From the NCBI GenBank assembly GCA_965223835.1, contig CBDCXQ010000001.1:4216001-4280000 (forward strand): DNA of 64,000 bases, in the 5' to 3' direction. Source of the stretch: CAVYXZ01 sp965223835. GTDB taxonomy: Bacteria > Chloroflexota > Anaerolineae > Aggregatilineales > Phototrophicaceae. Below the pieces are notes generated by a model. The model saw only the letters and a list, made by a program, of their open reading frames with translations, was not told the origin of the DNA and ran no database searches. Shown here one piece after another: positions 9,194-18,614 of this stretch. Position 1 is the first letter of the stretch, and every line of letters begins with the position of its first letter. A program made the translations under genes and the position numbers.

Positions 9194-10717
9194 TTAGCGC
9201 CAGATCAACGGTTTGGCAAAACGCTGGTTGGTCACTTCCCCGTCAACAATGTCCGCGCCTTCAAATAACAGCGCCGTTTCACTGGTATTGACGTCAATCT
9301 GAACCAGATTCAGGAATGTGGGCTGGCGCTCGTCCTCCAGCACTTCAGCGTCCTGCACCACCACCAGACTACCATCAGGCGACACCGCTAGCCCGCGGGC
9401 AAAACGACCCCGCTTGATACGGAAATCAGTGCCAGCATTCAGGTCCAACGCAATGAGTGAATTGTCAGCACTGCGTCCCGTACTTTCTGACCCGGCAATG
9501 AAAATCAACCAGTTGCTATCAGCACTAAATGTCATGTCAGGAACGATGTCGTTGCGGCTGCCCGCACTGATCGTAATCGGCGCAACCGTCAGATCTTGCA
9601 GATCATACACATGCAGCGTGTTATCGTTGCTGGGCGAGGTGACGACCAGGGCCAACCAGCGCCCATCGGGGGAAACCTGTGGGAAGATGTTTGACCCTTG
9701 ATTCAGCGTCGGGAAAACTGCCTGTCGCTCGACAACGATGTTGGTGGAAAGGTCATCGAGATCAACCGTTAACAGCGTCACGGTGTTGGCGGTTACGCCA
9801 TCAGGCACAGCAAACAGGGCCGCATTGTCATTAGGCAAAATCGTTATTTGATTGGTCCGAGCAAACGACGCGAATTGCCCGCTGGCAAATTCGGTGGCCG
9901 CCAACGTCGCGCTGCGAGCCTCCACATCAACCCGGTATAATTGCCAACTGGTGCGGGTATCTCCGCTCAGACAGCGATGGCCCATGATAATCACAAAGTT
10001 GCCATCCGGCGTCACCGCAATACTGGAACTGGTATAACGACAGTTTTCATCCGGGCGCAAGGTCGCGACTTCGCGTTCGGCGCTTCCGTTCCACCAGAAA
10101 ATGGCAGCTTCATCAGCTTCATTGCGATCATTAGTGAAGAAGCTGACAAAACCCACGCCTTCATTGGTAATATCAAACGCCGTCACATTCTCTGACGTAA
10201 ACATTTCACTCAGATCCGCCGCGTTGCGCACCCGCAGAAAGCCATCGGCAAATTCGCTAGCTGAGGCATCGGGTTCAAAGTCAATATAGGCCAGTGAGCT
10301 GTTATCAGGCGTATATTGGAAGGTGCCACCACCCATACAGGTGAGCGCGTTTACCTCATCAACGACAACCGGTGCGTTCGCGCCATCCATCACATATAAA
10401 GACCCTTGTTCCAGCCCGACATAAAAGGCAAACATGCTGCCATCGGGCGAAATGGCCTGATCGCCACAATGACGCAGCCGACTGGTCTGAGCCGGAACTT
10501 CCATCATTTGGGTAAACGCACCACTGCCATCCATTAAACCGATCTGTCCAGCAATTGACGGTGAACTCTCCGCTGCACTGGGGCCATCTTCAGTCCATAC
10601 CAGTACATTGGTTGGCGGTGTGCCGCCAGCATCGTCCTGAAGCAGTGCTGGGGATACACTCAGAAACAGTGCTACGATCAGTAACGCCGCGCCCAAGAAC
10701 TTGTGTTTCTCAGCCAT
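9194..10717 (-). CDS. Secreted WD40-like/PD40 beta-propeller protein (TolB-like)
   Basis: 507 residues. The ATG at 10717 is chosen over a GTG five codons earlier because that GTG lies inside the GGAG ribosome site. A signal peptide (KFLGAALLIVALFLSV, ending near LLQDDAG) predicts export. The rest is repeated blades with the PD40 signature: ISPDGSMFAFYVG, YTPDNSSLAYID, VTPDGNFVIIMG, VSPDGRWLALVV, FSADSNWLIFIA and VSPDGSLVVVQD. Such propellers usually bind peptides, lipids or polysaccharides. TolB itself acts in an envelope complex, but no tol genes are nearby, so only the fold is claimed. A strong terminator follows the gene. Confidence 0.85.
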   Translation of the reverse strand: MAEKHKFLGAALLIVALFLSVSPALLQDDAGGTPPTNVLVWTEDGPSAAESSPSIAGQIGLMDGSGAFTQMMEVPAQTSRLRHCGDQAISPDGSMFAFYVGLEQGSLYVMDGANAPVVVDEVNALTCMGGGTFQYTPDNSSLAYIDFEPDASASEFADGFLRVRNAADLSEMFTSENVTAFDITNEGVGFVSFFTNDRNEADEAAIFWWNGSAEREVATLRPDENCRYTSSSIAVTPDGNFVIIMGHRCLSGDTRTSWQLYRVDVEARSATLAATEFASGQFASFARTNQITILPNDNAALFAVPDGVTANTVTLLTVDLDDLSTNIVVERQAVFPTLNQGSNIFPQVSPDGRWLALVVTSPSNDNTLHVYDLQDLTVAPITISAGSRNDIVPDMTFSADSNWLIFIAGSESTGRSADNSLIALDLNAGTDFRIKRGRFARGLAVSPDGSLVVVQDAEVLEDERQPTFLNLVQIDVNTSETALLFEGADIVDGEVTNQRFAKPLIWR

Positions 10718-10998
10718 CAAGATTATCTCCACTTCAATGATTGTTACAAAAATAACGTAGCATAAATACGCTACTCACCATTGTAGACCCTCTTAATGCT
10801 ACGGCAAATGTGACCCCGGTAAGGTTGTGTTTTTGTAATAGTTGGCTATCTGGTTCAATGAACCGTCATAATGACCATGACAAACAAATGAAAAACGCGC
10901 CCTATCCATAACGAATGACGTTGAGAGGACTCAAATGATTATCGTCAACATACAGCTAACACTGTAGTCGACAACGGTTGTATACAACGGGGCTAAAT

Positions 10999-12138
10999 CT
11001 AATTGGGCCGCGTCATGGGCATGATGATGTAGACCAGATCATCGCGGTTTTCAGGCCGGACGACACCTGGGCTGGTCGAACCATTACTCTGAAGGACGAC
11101 CCGTTCATCAGGAATCACGTTGAGGACATCAATCAAATAGTTGATGTTGAACGAAATATCCAGCGCCTCGCCTTCGACCGACGCATCAACCATACCGGTA
11201 TTATCGCCTCGTTCGTTGCTCCGTCCAGCGATAACGACCTCGCCCGGTTCGCCAGGATTGTCAGGCGGCTTGACCACCACCTGGGCGCTACCGGCTGAAT
11301 CACGGGCAAACACCGCAGCCCGCCGACAGGCCCGCAGCAGATCACTGGCATATACAACGGTTTGCGTATTATAGTTGCGGGGGATCGCATTCATGATGTC
11401 GGGGAAACGACCTTCAAGTAACTGCGACGAGACCAGCGCATTGCGCATGTGAAACAGCACAATATTCCGGTCACCTGGGAGGGTGAGGCTAACTTCATCA
11501 TCGTCGTCACTAATAATCCGACCCACCTCTGCCAGCGCTCGTCCAGGGATCACCATCGAGATCGGCTCATCAAAATGCTGCTCGATTTCACCCGTGCGGA
11601 CTGCCAGTCGATAGCCATCGGAAGCCGCCATCGTCATCATATTGCCACTAAATTCGGTGAAGACACCCGTAAGAATCGGTCGCGTTTCTTCTTTAGCGGT
11701 GGCGAACACAGTCTGGGCGATCATGTCTTTAAAAACGCTGCCACTAACCCGAATATCGCCCGCGCCGTCGTCGGGCAACAACGGAAACTCACCAGCATCA
11801 ATGCCTTTAATATTGGAAACCGTTGCCCCACAGCGCACATTCACCGTCTGCGTCGCCGGGTCCAGCGTCAGATCAACCCGTTCGGGCGACAGATTATTAA
11901 CCAGATCCGTGAGGGTGTTCTTGGGGAGTGTGATCTCGCCTGGCTCGTCTACTTTCGCCCCGATCCAGCAAGTGATGCTCATCCCCAGGCTCATATCCAT
12001 CGCCGCCAGCTTCAGCCGAGCGTCTTCGGTATCGAGCAGAACATTGCTGAGCACTGGCAGGGTTGGGCGATTTTCCACTGCTTTCCCCACAATACTCAGA
12101 CCTTTAGCGAGGTTCTCTTGGCGCACGCTTACTTGCAT
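10999..12138 (-). CDS. dnaN: DNA polymerase III beta sliding clamp
   Basis: 379 residues, the standard clamp length. N terminus MQVSVRQENLAKGLSIVGKA, PTLPVLSNVLLDTED and the C-terminal YIIMPMTRPN match the bacterial beta-clamp family. The clamp forms a ring on DNA that tethers replicative polymerase and other proteins. dnaA, recF or gyrB are not next to it, and no cluster of DnaA boxes is visible here, so this is not the usual origin-linked arrangement. It may be the only copy placed elsewhere, or a second copy. Neighbours are an unrelated propeller protein and a divergent hypothetical gene. Confidence 0.95.
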   Translation of the reverse strand: MQVSVRQENLAKGLSIVGKAVENRPTLPVLSNVLLDTEDARLKLAAMDMSLGMSITCWIGAKVDEPGEITLPKNTLTDLVNNLSPERVDLTLDPATQTVNVRCGATVSNIKGIDAGEFPLLPDDGAGDIRVSGSVFKDMIAQTVFATAKEETRPILTGVFTEFSGNMMTMAASDGYRLAVRTGEIEQHFDEPISMVIPGRALAEVGRIISDDDDEVSLTLPGDRNIVLFHMRNALVSSQLLEGRFPDIMNAIPRNYNTQTVVYASDLLRACRRAAVFARDSAGSAQVVVKPPDNPGEPGEVVIAGRSNERGDNTGMVDASVEGEALDISFNINYLIDVLNVIPDERVVLQSNGSTSPGVVRPENRDDLVYIIMPMTRPN

Positions 12139-12371
12139 GGTGTTTTCCCAAATTCTCTGGCTTATATCCCAAATTTATCACATGACATTGTACCTTGCGA
12201 ACGGGTGTTTCGACAACTGTAAGTTAAGGTCTACATTCATTATCTGATTGACAGGCCATAAACGTAATTAATTGTCAGATTTGTGAATAAAAGCGAAAAA
12301 AATTATGTTAAGATTTGGTTTGCGGGAAAGCTGCTATACTATCTCTATGTGGGTGCTTGAAGGATCGCACA

Positions 12372-13043
12372 ATGCAATTACAAATCGAAGGCGAAGTACA
12401 CCGGTTTACACCGATCAAAAACTTTCGTGAGACGTTTTATCTCCCGGTAACGTTTGGTATCCCAATGTTTGATTCCAAGAACTTTACCGGTCTGGGTCGA
12501 ATCGAAAATGCGGGCGCGGCTGAATTGAATGTCGTCAGCCAGGCCCTGTTAGACGCGATCCCAACTGTCATGCCACTAGAAGACTGGCTCAATTTCCTGC
12601 CAAACCTGACACGCCTGTTTGAAAATAAGCTCCATGAAATCAACCCGGAAATTGGCCTCAAAACCGTTGAAATTGATTATGCCGTCGCTGGTTTTAGTGA
12701 TGTGTGCCAGAAACTTATCTACGCCTTGATACGCGCCCGAGCCGCCGACGGTTCCCCGCCCGACTTTCGCCAGGTCTACGAAGAATGGCTGAGCGATAGT
12801 GTACACATCGGCGGTACCGTCCATTCCTACATCCATGAAGGTGATGTCTGGGCGGTACAAATTGTTCATACCGCTTATGGCCGCACCGGGCTGGTGGTAT
12901 GGACGAACCATGACACCCACTACGTGCTTGACAATCAATATGGTTGCCCCGCCGAAGGCTTCATGTTGTCGTTACTCAGCGAGGTCGCAACGCGCATTAT
13001 CATTGCTACCGAAATCAATCACGTTGCCGAAGTCGTCACGTAG
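12372..13043 (+). CDS. Conserved-looking hypothetical protein, 223 aa
   Basis: No family recognised. The start at 12372 is chosen for AAGGA eight bases upstream; an earlier in-frame start at 12315 has no ribosome site. The protein has no signal peptide or membrane segment, so it is predicted cytoplasmic. It begins with a beta-rich stretch (MQLQIEGEVHRFTPIKNF), has a helical middle (EDWLNFLPNLTRLFENKL) and ends with a Trp/His-rich segment (HSYIHEGDVWAVQIVHTAYG) that includes a single Cys. It is divergent from dnaN with 233 bp between them, a region that must carry both promoters. Confidence 0.7.
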   Translation: MQLQIEGEVHRFTPIKNFRETFYLPVTFGIPMFDSKNFTGLGRIENAGAAELNVVSQALLDAIPTVMPLEDWLNFLPNLTRLFENKLHEINPEIGLKTVEIDYAVAGFSDVCQKLIYALIRARAADGSPPDFRQVYEEWLSDSVHIGGTVHSYIHEGDVWAVQIVHTAYGRTGLVVWTNHDTHYVLDNQYGCPAEGFMLSLLSEVATRIIIATEINHVAEVVT

Positions 13044-13118
13044 TCATTCGAAGTGACATAATCACCCAGGCGTATGACTCTGGACAATAATCCCCCATCA
13101 ATGGCAACTGTGTAGGCT

Positions 13119-14249
13119 TTATTCGCCTGGCTGCCCACTACCATTCGACGATTGATCGCGTGCCGGCAACGGTGGCAGATTTTCGATGTAGAGCGATTGA
13201 CTGGGAAAAGCGAAGCTCAACCCCATGCTTTCTACAATGTCCATGATCGCCAGATTGATCTGTTCTTTCTCGGCGGTAAACGCTGACCAGTCAGGTTCCA
13301 GTACCATGCAGACGATCAGAATTTTGAGTGCGCTATCGCCAAAGTCGGTAAAATAGACGACAACTGATTCTTCATCCACCAGTTCCCGTGCTTTGAGCAT
13401 CTCACGCAGGTTGTCCAGCAGTTGGCGAATGTCATCACTTTTGGCCGCGTAGGTAACACCCAGCGAAAAACTGATACGCCGTTTGGAAAGTCGCGACCAG
13501 TTCAAGATGGGTGCAGCCGCAATGGTTGCATTCGGCACCGTGACATAGGCCTGGTCGAGTTGACGTACCCGAATGTTGCGTGACCCCACCTCTTCGACAA
13601 TCCCCTCAACATCTGGCGTCTTGATAAACTCACCGACGACAAAGGGTCGGTCACTCACAATCGTCGTAAAGGCAAAAAGGTTGGAAACAGTGTCTTTGGC
13701 AGCCAGTGAAAATGCCAGCCCACTCAAACCCAGCCCGGCTACCAGACCGTTCACGTCATAGCGCCATTCTTGTAGCACAACGATGATGGCAATCGCAATA
13801 ATGATGAACTTAAGCGCTGTCCGCATAAACGGTAGCAACTGCTCATCAATGCTCATGCCGGTTATATACCGGAGGCGCACCGACGACTGCACGATCAAAT
13901 CCACCGCATTATAGAGCGTCATCGCCGCCGCGATAATCACAAACGTGCGCGACAGTCTGCCGACAAACAACACTGTACCCACATCTGCCAGCAAGATCTG
14001 CCCGGCAACGGCGATGCCCAGGGCAATAATCAGATATCGAATCGGGGTTTCAACAACCCCCATGAGAATATCATCAAGCTGCGATTCCGACCGTTCAATC
14101 ACCAGTCGCCGCAGCGGCAACAGAATGATGCGCGAAATCAAACGCCGCAACAGCCAGATCAACACCAACGCGAGTACGGCTAAAATGCCACGCAGGACCA
14201 GATTACGGACTTCGGGATCCACTCCGTTTAGGAAATCAATTTGTATCAA
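13119..14249 (-). CDS. Small-conductance mechanosensitive channel, MscS family
   Basis: Three to five hydrophobic segments are followed by the pore-lining helix and beta domain of MscS: NGLVAGLGLSGLAFSLAAKD (Gly/Ala-rich TM3), then FVVGEFI and VEEVGSRNIRVRQLDQ with VTVPNA. The C-terminal domain is the mixed alpha/beta vestibule. The channel opens under membrane tension to release solutes. Start choice: a TTG at 14249 with AGGAGGG eight bases upstream gives 376 aa. An ATG at 14276 would give 385 aa but has no ribosome site, and the AGGAGGG would lie within its coding sequence. Convergent with nothing and probably monocistronic. Confidence 0.9.
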   Translation of the reverse strand: MIQIDFLNGVDPEVRNLVLRGILAVLALVLIWLLRRLISRIILLPLRRLVIERSESQLDDILMGVVETPIRYLIIALGIAVAGQILLADVGTVLFVGRLSRTFVIIAAAMTLYNAVDLIVQSSVRLRYITGMSIDEQLLPFMRTALKFIIIAIAIIVVLQEWRYDVNGLVAGLGLSGLAFSLAAKDTVSNLFAFTTIVSDRPFVVGEFIKTPDVEGIVEEVGSRNIRVRQLDQAYVTVPNATIAAAPILNWSRLSKRRISFSLGVTYAAKSDDIRQLLDNLREMLKARELVDEESVVVYFTDFGDSALKILIVCMVLEPDWSAFTAEKEQINLAIMDIVESMGLSFAFPSQSLYIENLPPLPARDQSSNGSGQPGE

Positions 14250-14462
14250 GCGCTGTCCCTCCTTCAACATAACCATTTTGTTATGGTGACGTTAGTTATT
14301 TGTGAGGCTGTTTCAAGCCCATTTCCCTAGAATCATGCCAGTTACAGCAACTTCACGCAACGTTTATGAAATTGTTATAAAAATCACAACAAATTAACCA
14401 TTTAGATTGATTATTCAGACTATGATTAATTTATGGTTCATCAATTAAAGGAATGAGCACCC

Positions 14463-14657
14463 ATGTTCGTAGAAGACCATATCGAAGAAGTTGATGGGCT
14501 ACACATTTGCCCGGTGTGCGCCAAAATGTATATGGTGGAGAAATTGCTCTACCAGCATATTATGATTGCCCACCAAGATGGTGAACGCATGGCTTACGAT
14601 ATGCAGGCCGATCTCTACCGCCGCTGGCAAGAACGCAACCCCCGCCGCAATCACTAA
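14463..14657 (+). CDS. 64-aa protein with a classical C2H2 zinc finger
   Basis: Residues 16-37 read C-PV-C-AKMYMVEKLLYQ-H-IMIA-H, that is C-X2-C-X12-H-X4-H. A Tyr and a Leu fall exactly at the two core hydrophobic positions of eukaryote-type C2H2 fingers (C-X3-Tyr-X5-Leu-X2-H). Bacterial Ros/MucR fingers use a shorter C-X2-C-X9-H spacing, so this is not that type. The N terminus is acidic (VEDHIEEVDG) and the C terminus basic (RRWQERNPRRNH), which would suit nucleic-acid contact. AGGA lies ten bases before ATG. It is a free-standing gene in the 200-bp MscS-side intergenic region, convergent with maeB. DNA, RNA or protein binding is possible; only zinc binding is well supported. Confidence 0.75.
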   Translation: MFVEDHIEEVDGLHICPVCAKMYMVEKLLYQHIMIAHQDGERMAYDMQADLYRRWQERNPRRNH

Positions 14658-14664
14658 CATCGAG

Positions 14665-14693
14665 CGGACAAGGAGCCGCAGCCACCTTGTCCG
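14665..14693. other. GC-rich hairpin between zinc-finger gene and maeB
   Basis: CGGACAAGG and CCTTGTCCG form a perfect nine-bp stem with an 11-base loop, placed between the convergent zinc-finger gene and maeB. Neither side has a T run, so it is a weak candidate terminator or a transcript-end stabilising structure. Confidence 0.4.
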
Positions 14694-14706
14694 AACAATT
14701 CAGCAT

Positions 14707-16953
14707 TTAGTCGCGCGTCTGCGCATCCATCACCGCCGCTGCGGTCATTGCCACAATATCATCCACATCGTCACCGGCCTGCAGGACATGGACCGGTGCG
14801 CCCATTCCCAACAAGATTGGCCCAATCGCCTCCGCTTCGGTCAGGCGATCCAGCAACTTGTAAGCAATATTCGCTGCATCAAGGTTGGGAAACACCAGCA
14901 CATTGGCATTCTTCACCTGGCTAAACGGATACCGTTCCTCGATAATACTTTCTACCACAGCGGTATCAGCTTGCATCTCGCCATCGATTTCAATGTCAGG
15001 GCGCTGTGCCTGGACAATCGCAACCGCATCCTGGACCTTCTGCGAATTCTGATGCGGTGTGCTGCCAAAATTTGAAAACGACAGCATCGCCACGCGTGGT
15101 TCTAAATCCAATGTTTTAGCAAACTCGGCTGCCAGCATCGCGATTTCTGCCAATACCTCAGCACTTGGATCAATATTCACGGTCGTGTCCGTGAATAGCA
15201 GCGTCTGATTACGTACAATCATGATGTAAACGCCGCTGGCAACGGTTGCATTGGGGTGTGTGCCAACAACCTGCAACGCCGGGCGCATGATGTCGGGATA
15301 TTCCTGGGTTAAACCGCTTATGAACGCATCGGCCTCACCGGTGTGAACCATCATCAAGCCATAATGCGTGCGTCCGTGAACCATGCTGCTGGCCCGCGCA
15401 TGAGTCATGCCTTTGCGCCGCCGCCGGTCCATCAAGGCCTCGACGAAATCTTCCCGATCAACCTGGCGTGGTGTGATAATTTCCGGCTCAAAATTAAGAC
15501 CCAATTCGTCGATGATCCCACGCACTTCTTCGACATCACCAAGTAGGATCGGCGTGGCGATGCCCTCCTCTTGCACCTGATAGGCGGCACGAATAATTTT
15601 GGGATGTTCACCTTCGCCATAGACGACCCGTTTAGCCGCACCCATCCGCGCCTTATTAATGAGATTAATGCGCATCGTCTGACCCTGCCCTTGTCGCTGG
15701 ATCAGTTCCATGCGATAGGCATCAAGGTCGATTTCACGGCGGGCCACGCCGCTATCCATCGCAGCTTTGGCGACCGCCGGCGACACCCACAATAGCACGC
15801 GGGGATCAAGCGGCTTCGGAATCAGATAATCCCGGCTGAATTTCAGCGCATTCAGGCCGTAGGCGGTCAATACACTGTCTGGTACATCCTCACGGGCCAA
15901 TTCTGCCAGTGCATGCGCGGCAGCCAGTTTCATTTCTTCGTTGATCTGGGTCGCATACACATCAAGCGCACCCCTAAATAGGAAGGGGAAGCCCAGCACA
16001 TTGTTCACCTGATTGGGATAATCGCTACGACCTGTGCCGACAATCGCATCCGGGCGCACTGCCAGTGCATCTTCCGGGCGTATTTCCGGGTCAGGATTAG
16101 CCAGCGCCAGAATAATGGGATTTTCGGCCATTTTCTCAACCATGTGCGGTTTCAAAACACCGGCCATTGATAATCCCAGGAACACATCAGCATCTACGAT
16201 GGCATCATCCAGCGTGCGGGCATCGGTATAATTCGCGAAGCGGATCTTATATTCATTGAGCGCTTCTTCCCGCCCCGCCCAGATCACCCCCCGTGAATCC
16301 AGCATCAGGATGTTCGTGCGCTGAATGCCCAGGTTGACATAAAATTCACCGGTGGCAATCGCACTGGCCCCGGCACCTGAAATCACTACCTTCATGTCTT
16401 CCAGCTTCTTACCGACGATCTCAGCGGCGTTCAACAAAGCCGCGCCGGAAATGATGGCAGTGCCATGCTGGTCATCATGAAAGACCGGGATGTCCAATTC
16501 TGCCTTAAGGCGCGTTTCGATCTCGAACGCTTCTGGCGCTTTGATGTCTTCCAGGTTAATCCCGCCAAACGTCGGAGCGATCGCTTTACATGCAGCGATA
16601 ATTGCTTCCGGGTCCGTCACGTCCAGTTCAATGTCAAAGACGTCGATGTCGGCAAAGCGTTTAAACAACACGCCTTTACCTTCCATCACCGCTTTCGATG
16701 GTAGGGGTCCCAGATTGCCGAGTCCCAGAATCGCGCTGCCATTGGATACCACCGCCACGAGATTGGCTTTGGCGGTCAGTTCGTAGGCGGTCAGACTATC
16801 GCGGTCAATTTCCAGAACAGCTTCAGCGACGCCCGGCGAATACGCCAGTGATAAGTCCTGTTGGGTTGCCAGTGATTTGGTCGCGCGAACTTCGATCTTG
16901 CCCGCACGCCCCTGGCGATGATAATCAAGAACATCTTGCTTGGTAATTGCCAT
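14707..16953 (-). CDS. maeB: NADP-dependent malic enzyme with C-terminal phosphotransacetylase-like domain
   Basis: 748 residues, the length of MaeB-type enzymes. The malic enzyme half (about 1-410) contains LSLAYSPGVAEAVLEI, FHDDQHGTAIISGAALLNA (metal/NAD-site region), VISGAGASAIATGEFY (Rossmann loop) and ILALANPDPEIRPEDA. The rest (about 430-748) is a PTA_PTB domain (RVVYGEGEHPKIIRAAYQVQ, GLTQEYPDIMRPALQVVG), which in this family binds acetyl-CoA and regulates activity rather than acting as a separate enzyme. Reaction: oxidative decarboxylation of malate to pyruvate and CO2 with NADPH formation. AGGAG precedes the ATG. Confidence 0.96.
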   Translation of the reverse strand: MAITKQDVLDYHRQGRAGKIEVRATKSLATQQDLSLAYSPGVAEAVLEIDRDSLTAYELTAKANLVAVVSNGSAILGLGNLGPLPSKAVMEGKGVLFKRFADIDVFDIELDVTDPEAIIAACKAIAPTFGGINLEDIKAPEAFEIETRLKAELDIPVFHDDQHGTAIISGAALLNAAEIVGKKLEDMKVVISGAGASAIATGEFYVNLGIQRTNILMLDSRGVIWAGREEALNEYKIRFANYTDARTLDDAIVDADVFLGLSMAGVLKPHMVEKMAENPIILALANPDPEIRPEDALAVRPDAIVGTGRSDYPNQVNNVLGFPFLFRGALDVYATQINEEMKLAAAHALAELAREDVPDSVLTAYGLNALKFSRDYLIPKPLDPRVLLWVSPAVAKAAMDSGVARREIDLDAYRMELIQRQGQGQTMRINLINKARMGAAKRVVYGEGEHPKIIRAAYQVQEEGIATPILLGDVEEVRGIIDELGLNFEPEIITPRQVDREDFVEALMDRRRRKGMTHARASSMVHGRTHYGLMMVHTGEADAFISGLTQEYPDIMRPALQVVGTHPNATVASGVYIMIVRNQTLLFTDTTVNIDPSAEVLAEIAMLAAEFAKTLDLEPRVAMLSFSNFGSTPHQNSQKVQDAVAIVQAQRPDIEIDGEMQADTAVVESIIEERYPFSQVKNANVLVFPNLDAANIAYKLLDRLTEAEAIGPILLGMGAPVHVLQAGDDVDDIVAMTAAAVMDAQTRD

Positions 16954-17265
16954 TATGAACTCCTAGAGGTAAAGTTCTTCAATTGTTCACCCGGTCACCA
17001 TTTTTCTTAGAAAGTGCAACTTATAGCTCACTACAAGCAAATCAGTGACACCGCGAAGCAATCTCTACTTATTGTACCCGCGACATGACTTGCGCGAAAT
17101 AAACCACCAATCCATCACATCCGCAGATGCCGCGATCAATATACTTTGCCCGCAGGGATAATACTGCGCCTGACGGCACAGCCTATTCCATTTCCTCTAT
17201 CAGGCCCTTATAATTTTTCCTGATTGGCTCCCTGAATGGGGCTGGAAAAGAGGAGAATTTCAACA
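16954..17265. promoter_or_regulatory. 312-bp divergent intergenic region, maeB / slyD
   Basis: Non-coding on both strands. It must hold promoters for maeB (leftwards) and the slyD-maf pair (rightwards). A TATAAT at 17209-17214 is the best -10 candidate for slyD, about 52 bp before its ATG; no good -35 is seen. No inverted repeat or riboswitch-like structure stood out. Confidence 0.4.
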
Positions 17266-17754
17266 ATGACCGTTAAAACCATAACAGATGGCGTTGTCGT
17301 CAGTCTCGCCTATGCACTGTCGGTCAATGGCGAAGAAATTGAACACGCCGACACCAGCGACCCACTGGAATATCTGCATGGCGTGGGCAACATTGTACCG
17401 GGCTTAGAAGCCCTGCTGGAAGGTAAACAAGTGGGGGATAAGATTCATGCCTCGCTGCCCCCCGACGAAGCCTATGGCGATTATGACCCGGAAGACGTAG
17501 ATGAAGTTGAACGGGCATCATTGGAGAGCGATGTTGAACTTAAAGAGGGGTTGGAAGTCGAGGTCGAAGATGAAGACGGATTCTTATATGTCGCCACTAT
17601 CACGAAGCTGACTGCTGATACCATCACGCTGGACTTTAACCCACCATTGGCGGGCCAGACGCTGACCTACGATGTCGAAGTCGTAAGCCTGCGCCCGGCA
17701 ACTGATGAAGAACTCGAACATGGTCATGTGCATGGACATGAAGCAACCGACTAA
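17266..17754 (+). CDS. slyD: FKBP-type peptidyl-prolyl isomerase, SlyD-like
   Basis: 162 residues with the SlyD layout. An N-terminal half-FKBP (VVVSLAYALSVNGEEIEHAD, then LEYLHGVGNIVPGLEALLEG) is followed by the inserted IF chaperone domain (LPPDEAYGDYDPEDVDEVER through DGFLYVATITKL), then the FKBP end LDFNPPLAGQTLTYDVEVVS. The C terminus has a short His-rich tail (HGHVHGHE) that may bind metal ions, much shorter than the E. coli tail. It catalyses proline isomerisation and helps folding in the cytoplasm. The ATG at 17266 follows AGGAG. Its end overlaps the maf gene by 17 nt, so the two are translationally coupled. Confidence 0.93.
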   Translation: MTVKTITDGVVVSLAYALSVNGEEIEHADTSDPLEYLHGVGNIVPGLEALLEGKQVGDKIHASLPPDEAYGDYDPEDVDEVERASLESDVELKEGLEVEVEDEDGFLYVATITKLTADTITLDFNPPLAGQTLTYDVEVVSLRPATDEELEHGHVHGHEATD

Positions 17755-18313
17755 ATTCATTCTGGCTTCCAGCTCACCCCGGCGGCGTGAATTGCTGGCG
17801 TCGCTGGGGATCACCTTCACCGTACAAAAACCGGCAATTGATGAAACACAGTATGCTGACGAATCCCCGAAGGATTATGTTCAGCGTATGAGCGCCGCCA
17901 AAGCAGCGGCAATTGCTGCCCAAATTGAACCCCCGGCGGTGATATTGGCCGCCGATACGATTGTGATTGATGGATCTGATGTGCTTGGGAAACCATTGGA
18001 TGACGCCGATGCACGTCAGATGCTGAAACGGCTGAGTGGGCGGGTGCATGAGGTCTGTACTGCATTCACTTTGCAACAACAACCGGGAGACGCGATTACC
18101 TATTTGGCCTGTACCCAGGTGCTGATGCGCAATTATTCCGACACAGAAATTGACGCCTATATCGCGACCGGCGATCCGTTTGACAAAGCGGGGAGCTACG
18201 CGATTCAGCATGAGGAGTTCGCTCCGGTTGCGCAGGTCACAGGCAGTTATACGAATGTGGTCGGTCTTCCGCTGAAAGCATTACAAAGCGCACTGGCAGA
18301 AATTGGCTGGTAA
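17738..18313 (+). CDS. maf: Maf-family nucleoside triphosphate pyrophosphatase
   Basis: 191 residues from ATG 17738. The family opening FILASSSPRRRELLASLGI is complete and is followed by the conserved AADTIVIDGSDVLGKPLDD, YIATGDPFDKAGSYAIQ and GSYTNVVGLPL. Maf proteins hydrolyse non-canonical or modified NTPs (dTTP/UTP or m7GTP type) and are linked to division control. In-frame starts exist at 17705 and 17732. 17738 is preferred because it puts the strand-1 motif at the usual distance. The start lies inside slyD (17-nt overlap), so expression probably depends on slyD translation. Confidence 0.93.
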   Translation: MKQPTKFILASSSPRRRELLASLGITFTVQKPAIDETQYADESPKDYVQRMSAAKAAAIAAQIEPPAVILAADTIVIDGSDVLGKPLDDADARQMLKRLSGRVHEVCTAFTLQQQPGDAITYLACTQVLMRNYSDTEIDAYIATGDPFDKAGSYAIQHEEFAPVAQVTGSYTNVVGLPLKALQSALAEIGW

Positions 18314-18342
18314 ACTCGATCACGAAGCAATGCCAAAAGAAA

Positions 18343-18367
18343 TGAGGCGAGTTCGCTACCCGCCTCA
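18343..18367 (-). terminator. Terminator downstream of the 78-aa membrane protein gene
   Basis: TGAGGCG and CGCCTCA form a seven-bp stem with an 11-base loop. On the minus strand it is followed by TTTCTTTT, ten bases after the stop of the leftward gene. It also separates it from the convergent maf gene. Confidence 0.6.
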
Positions 18368-18377
18368 ATGATCTGTC

Positions 18378-18614
18378 TTAGATATATTCACCATCCCAAT
18401 CATTGTCATCGTTCTTGGCTTTTTCCGCTGGCTGATCACCCCAATGATTGCGCCAACCACAGCCTGCCTGGCTAAAGAAAAACCAGATCGCCCCGAAGAA
18501 AAACAGTGGGAACAGCAAACCTTTGAGTCCGACCAGCCACAGCAGCGCGATACCGATCAGCACGTAGCCCAGCTTGGGCCGGTGGTGATGTTTAAAATGA
18601 TAACCCTTATGCAC
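18378..18614 (-). CDS. Small two-helix membrane protein, 78 aa
   Basis: GTG start with GGGAG eight bases upstream. The N terminus is His-rich and basic (MHKGYHFKHHHRPK), followed by two adjoining hydrophobic segments (about 16-34 and 35-47: LGYVLIGIALLWLVGLKGLL, FPLFFFGAIWFFF). A polar, acidic tail contains one Cys (QAGCGWRNHWGD). No family recognised. A terminator follows. The His-rich end could bind metal, but this is only a possibility. Confidence 0.6.
   Translation of the reverse strand: MHKGYHFKHHHRPKLGYVLIGIALLWLVGLKGLLFPLFFFGAIWFFFSQAGCGWRNHWGDQPAEKAKNDDNDWDGEYI

Noticed and set aside
11449..12222. 257-codon frame opposite dnaN
   Set aside because: dnaN is unmistakable on the other strand; this is its shadow.
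10733..12371. Possible replication origin around dnaN
   Set aside because: dnaA is not adjacent and no cluster of DnaA boxes (TTATCCACA type) was found.
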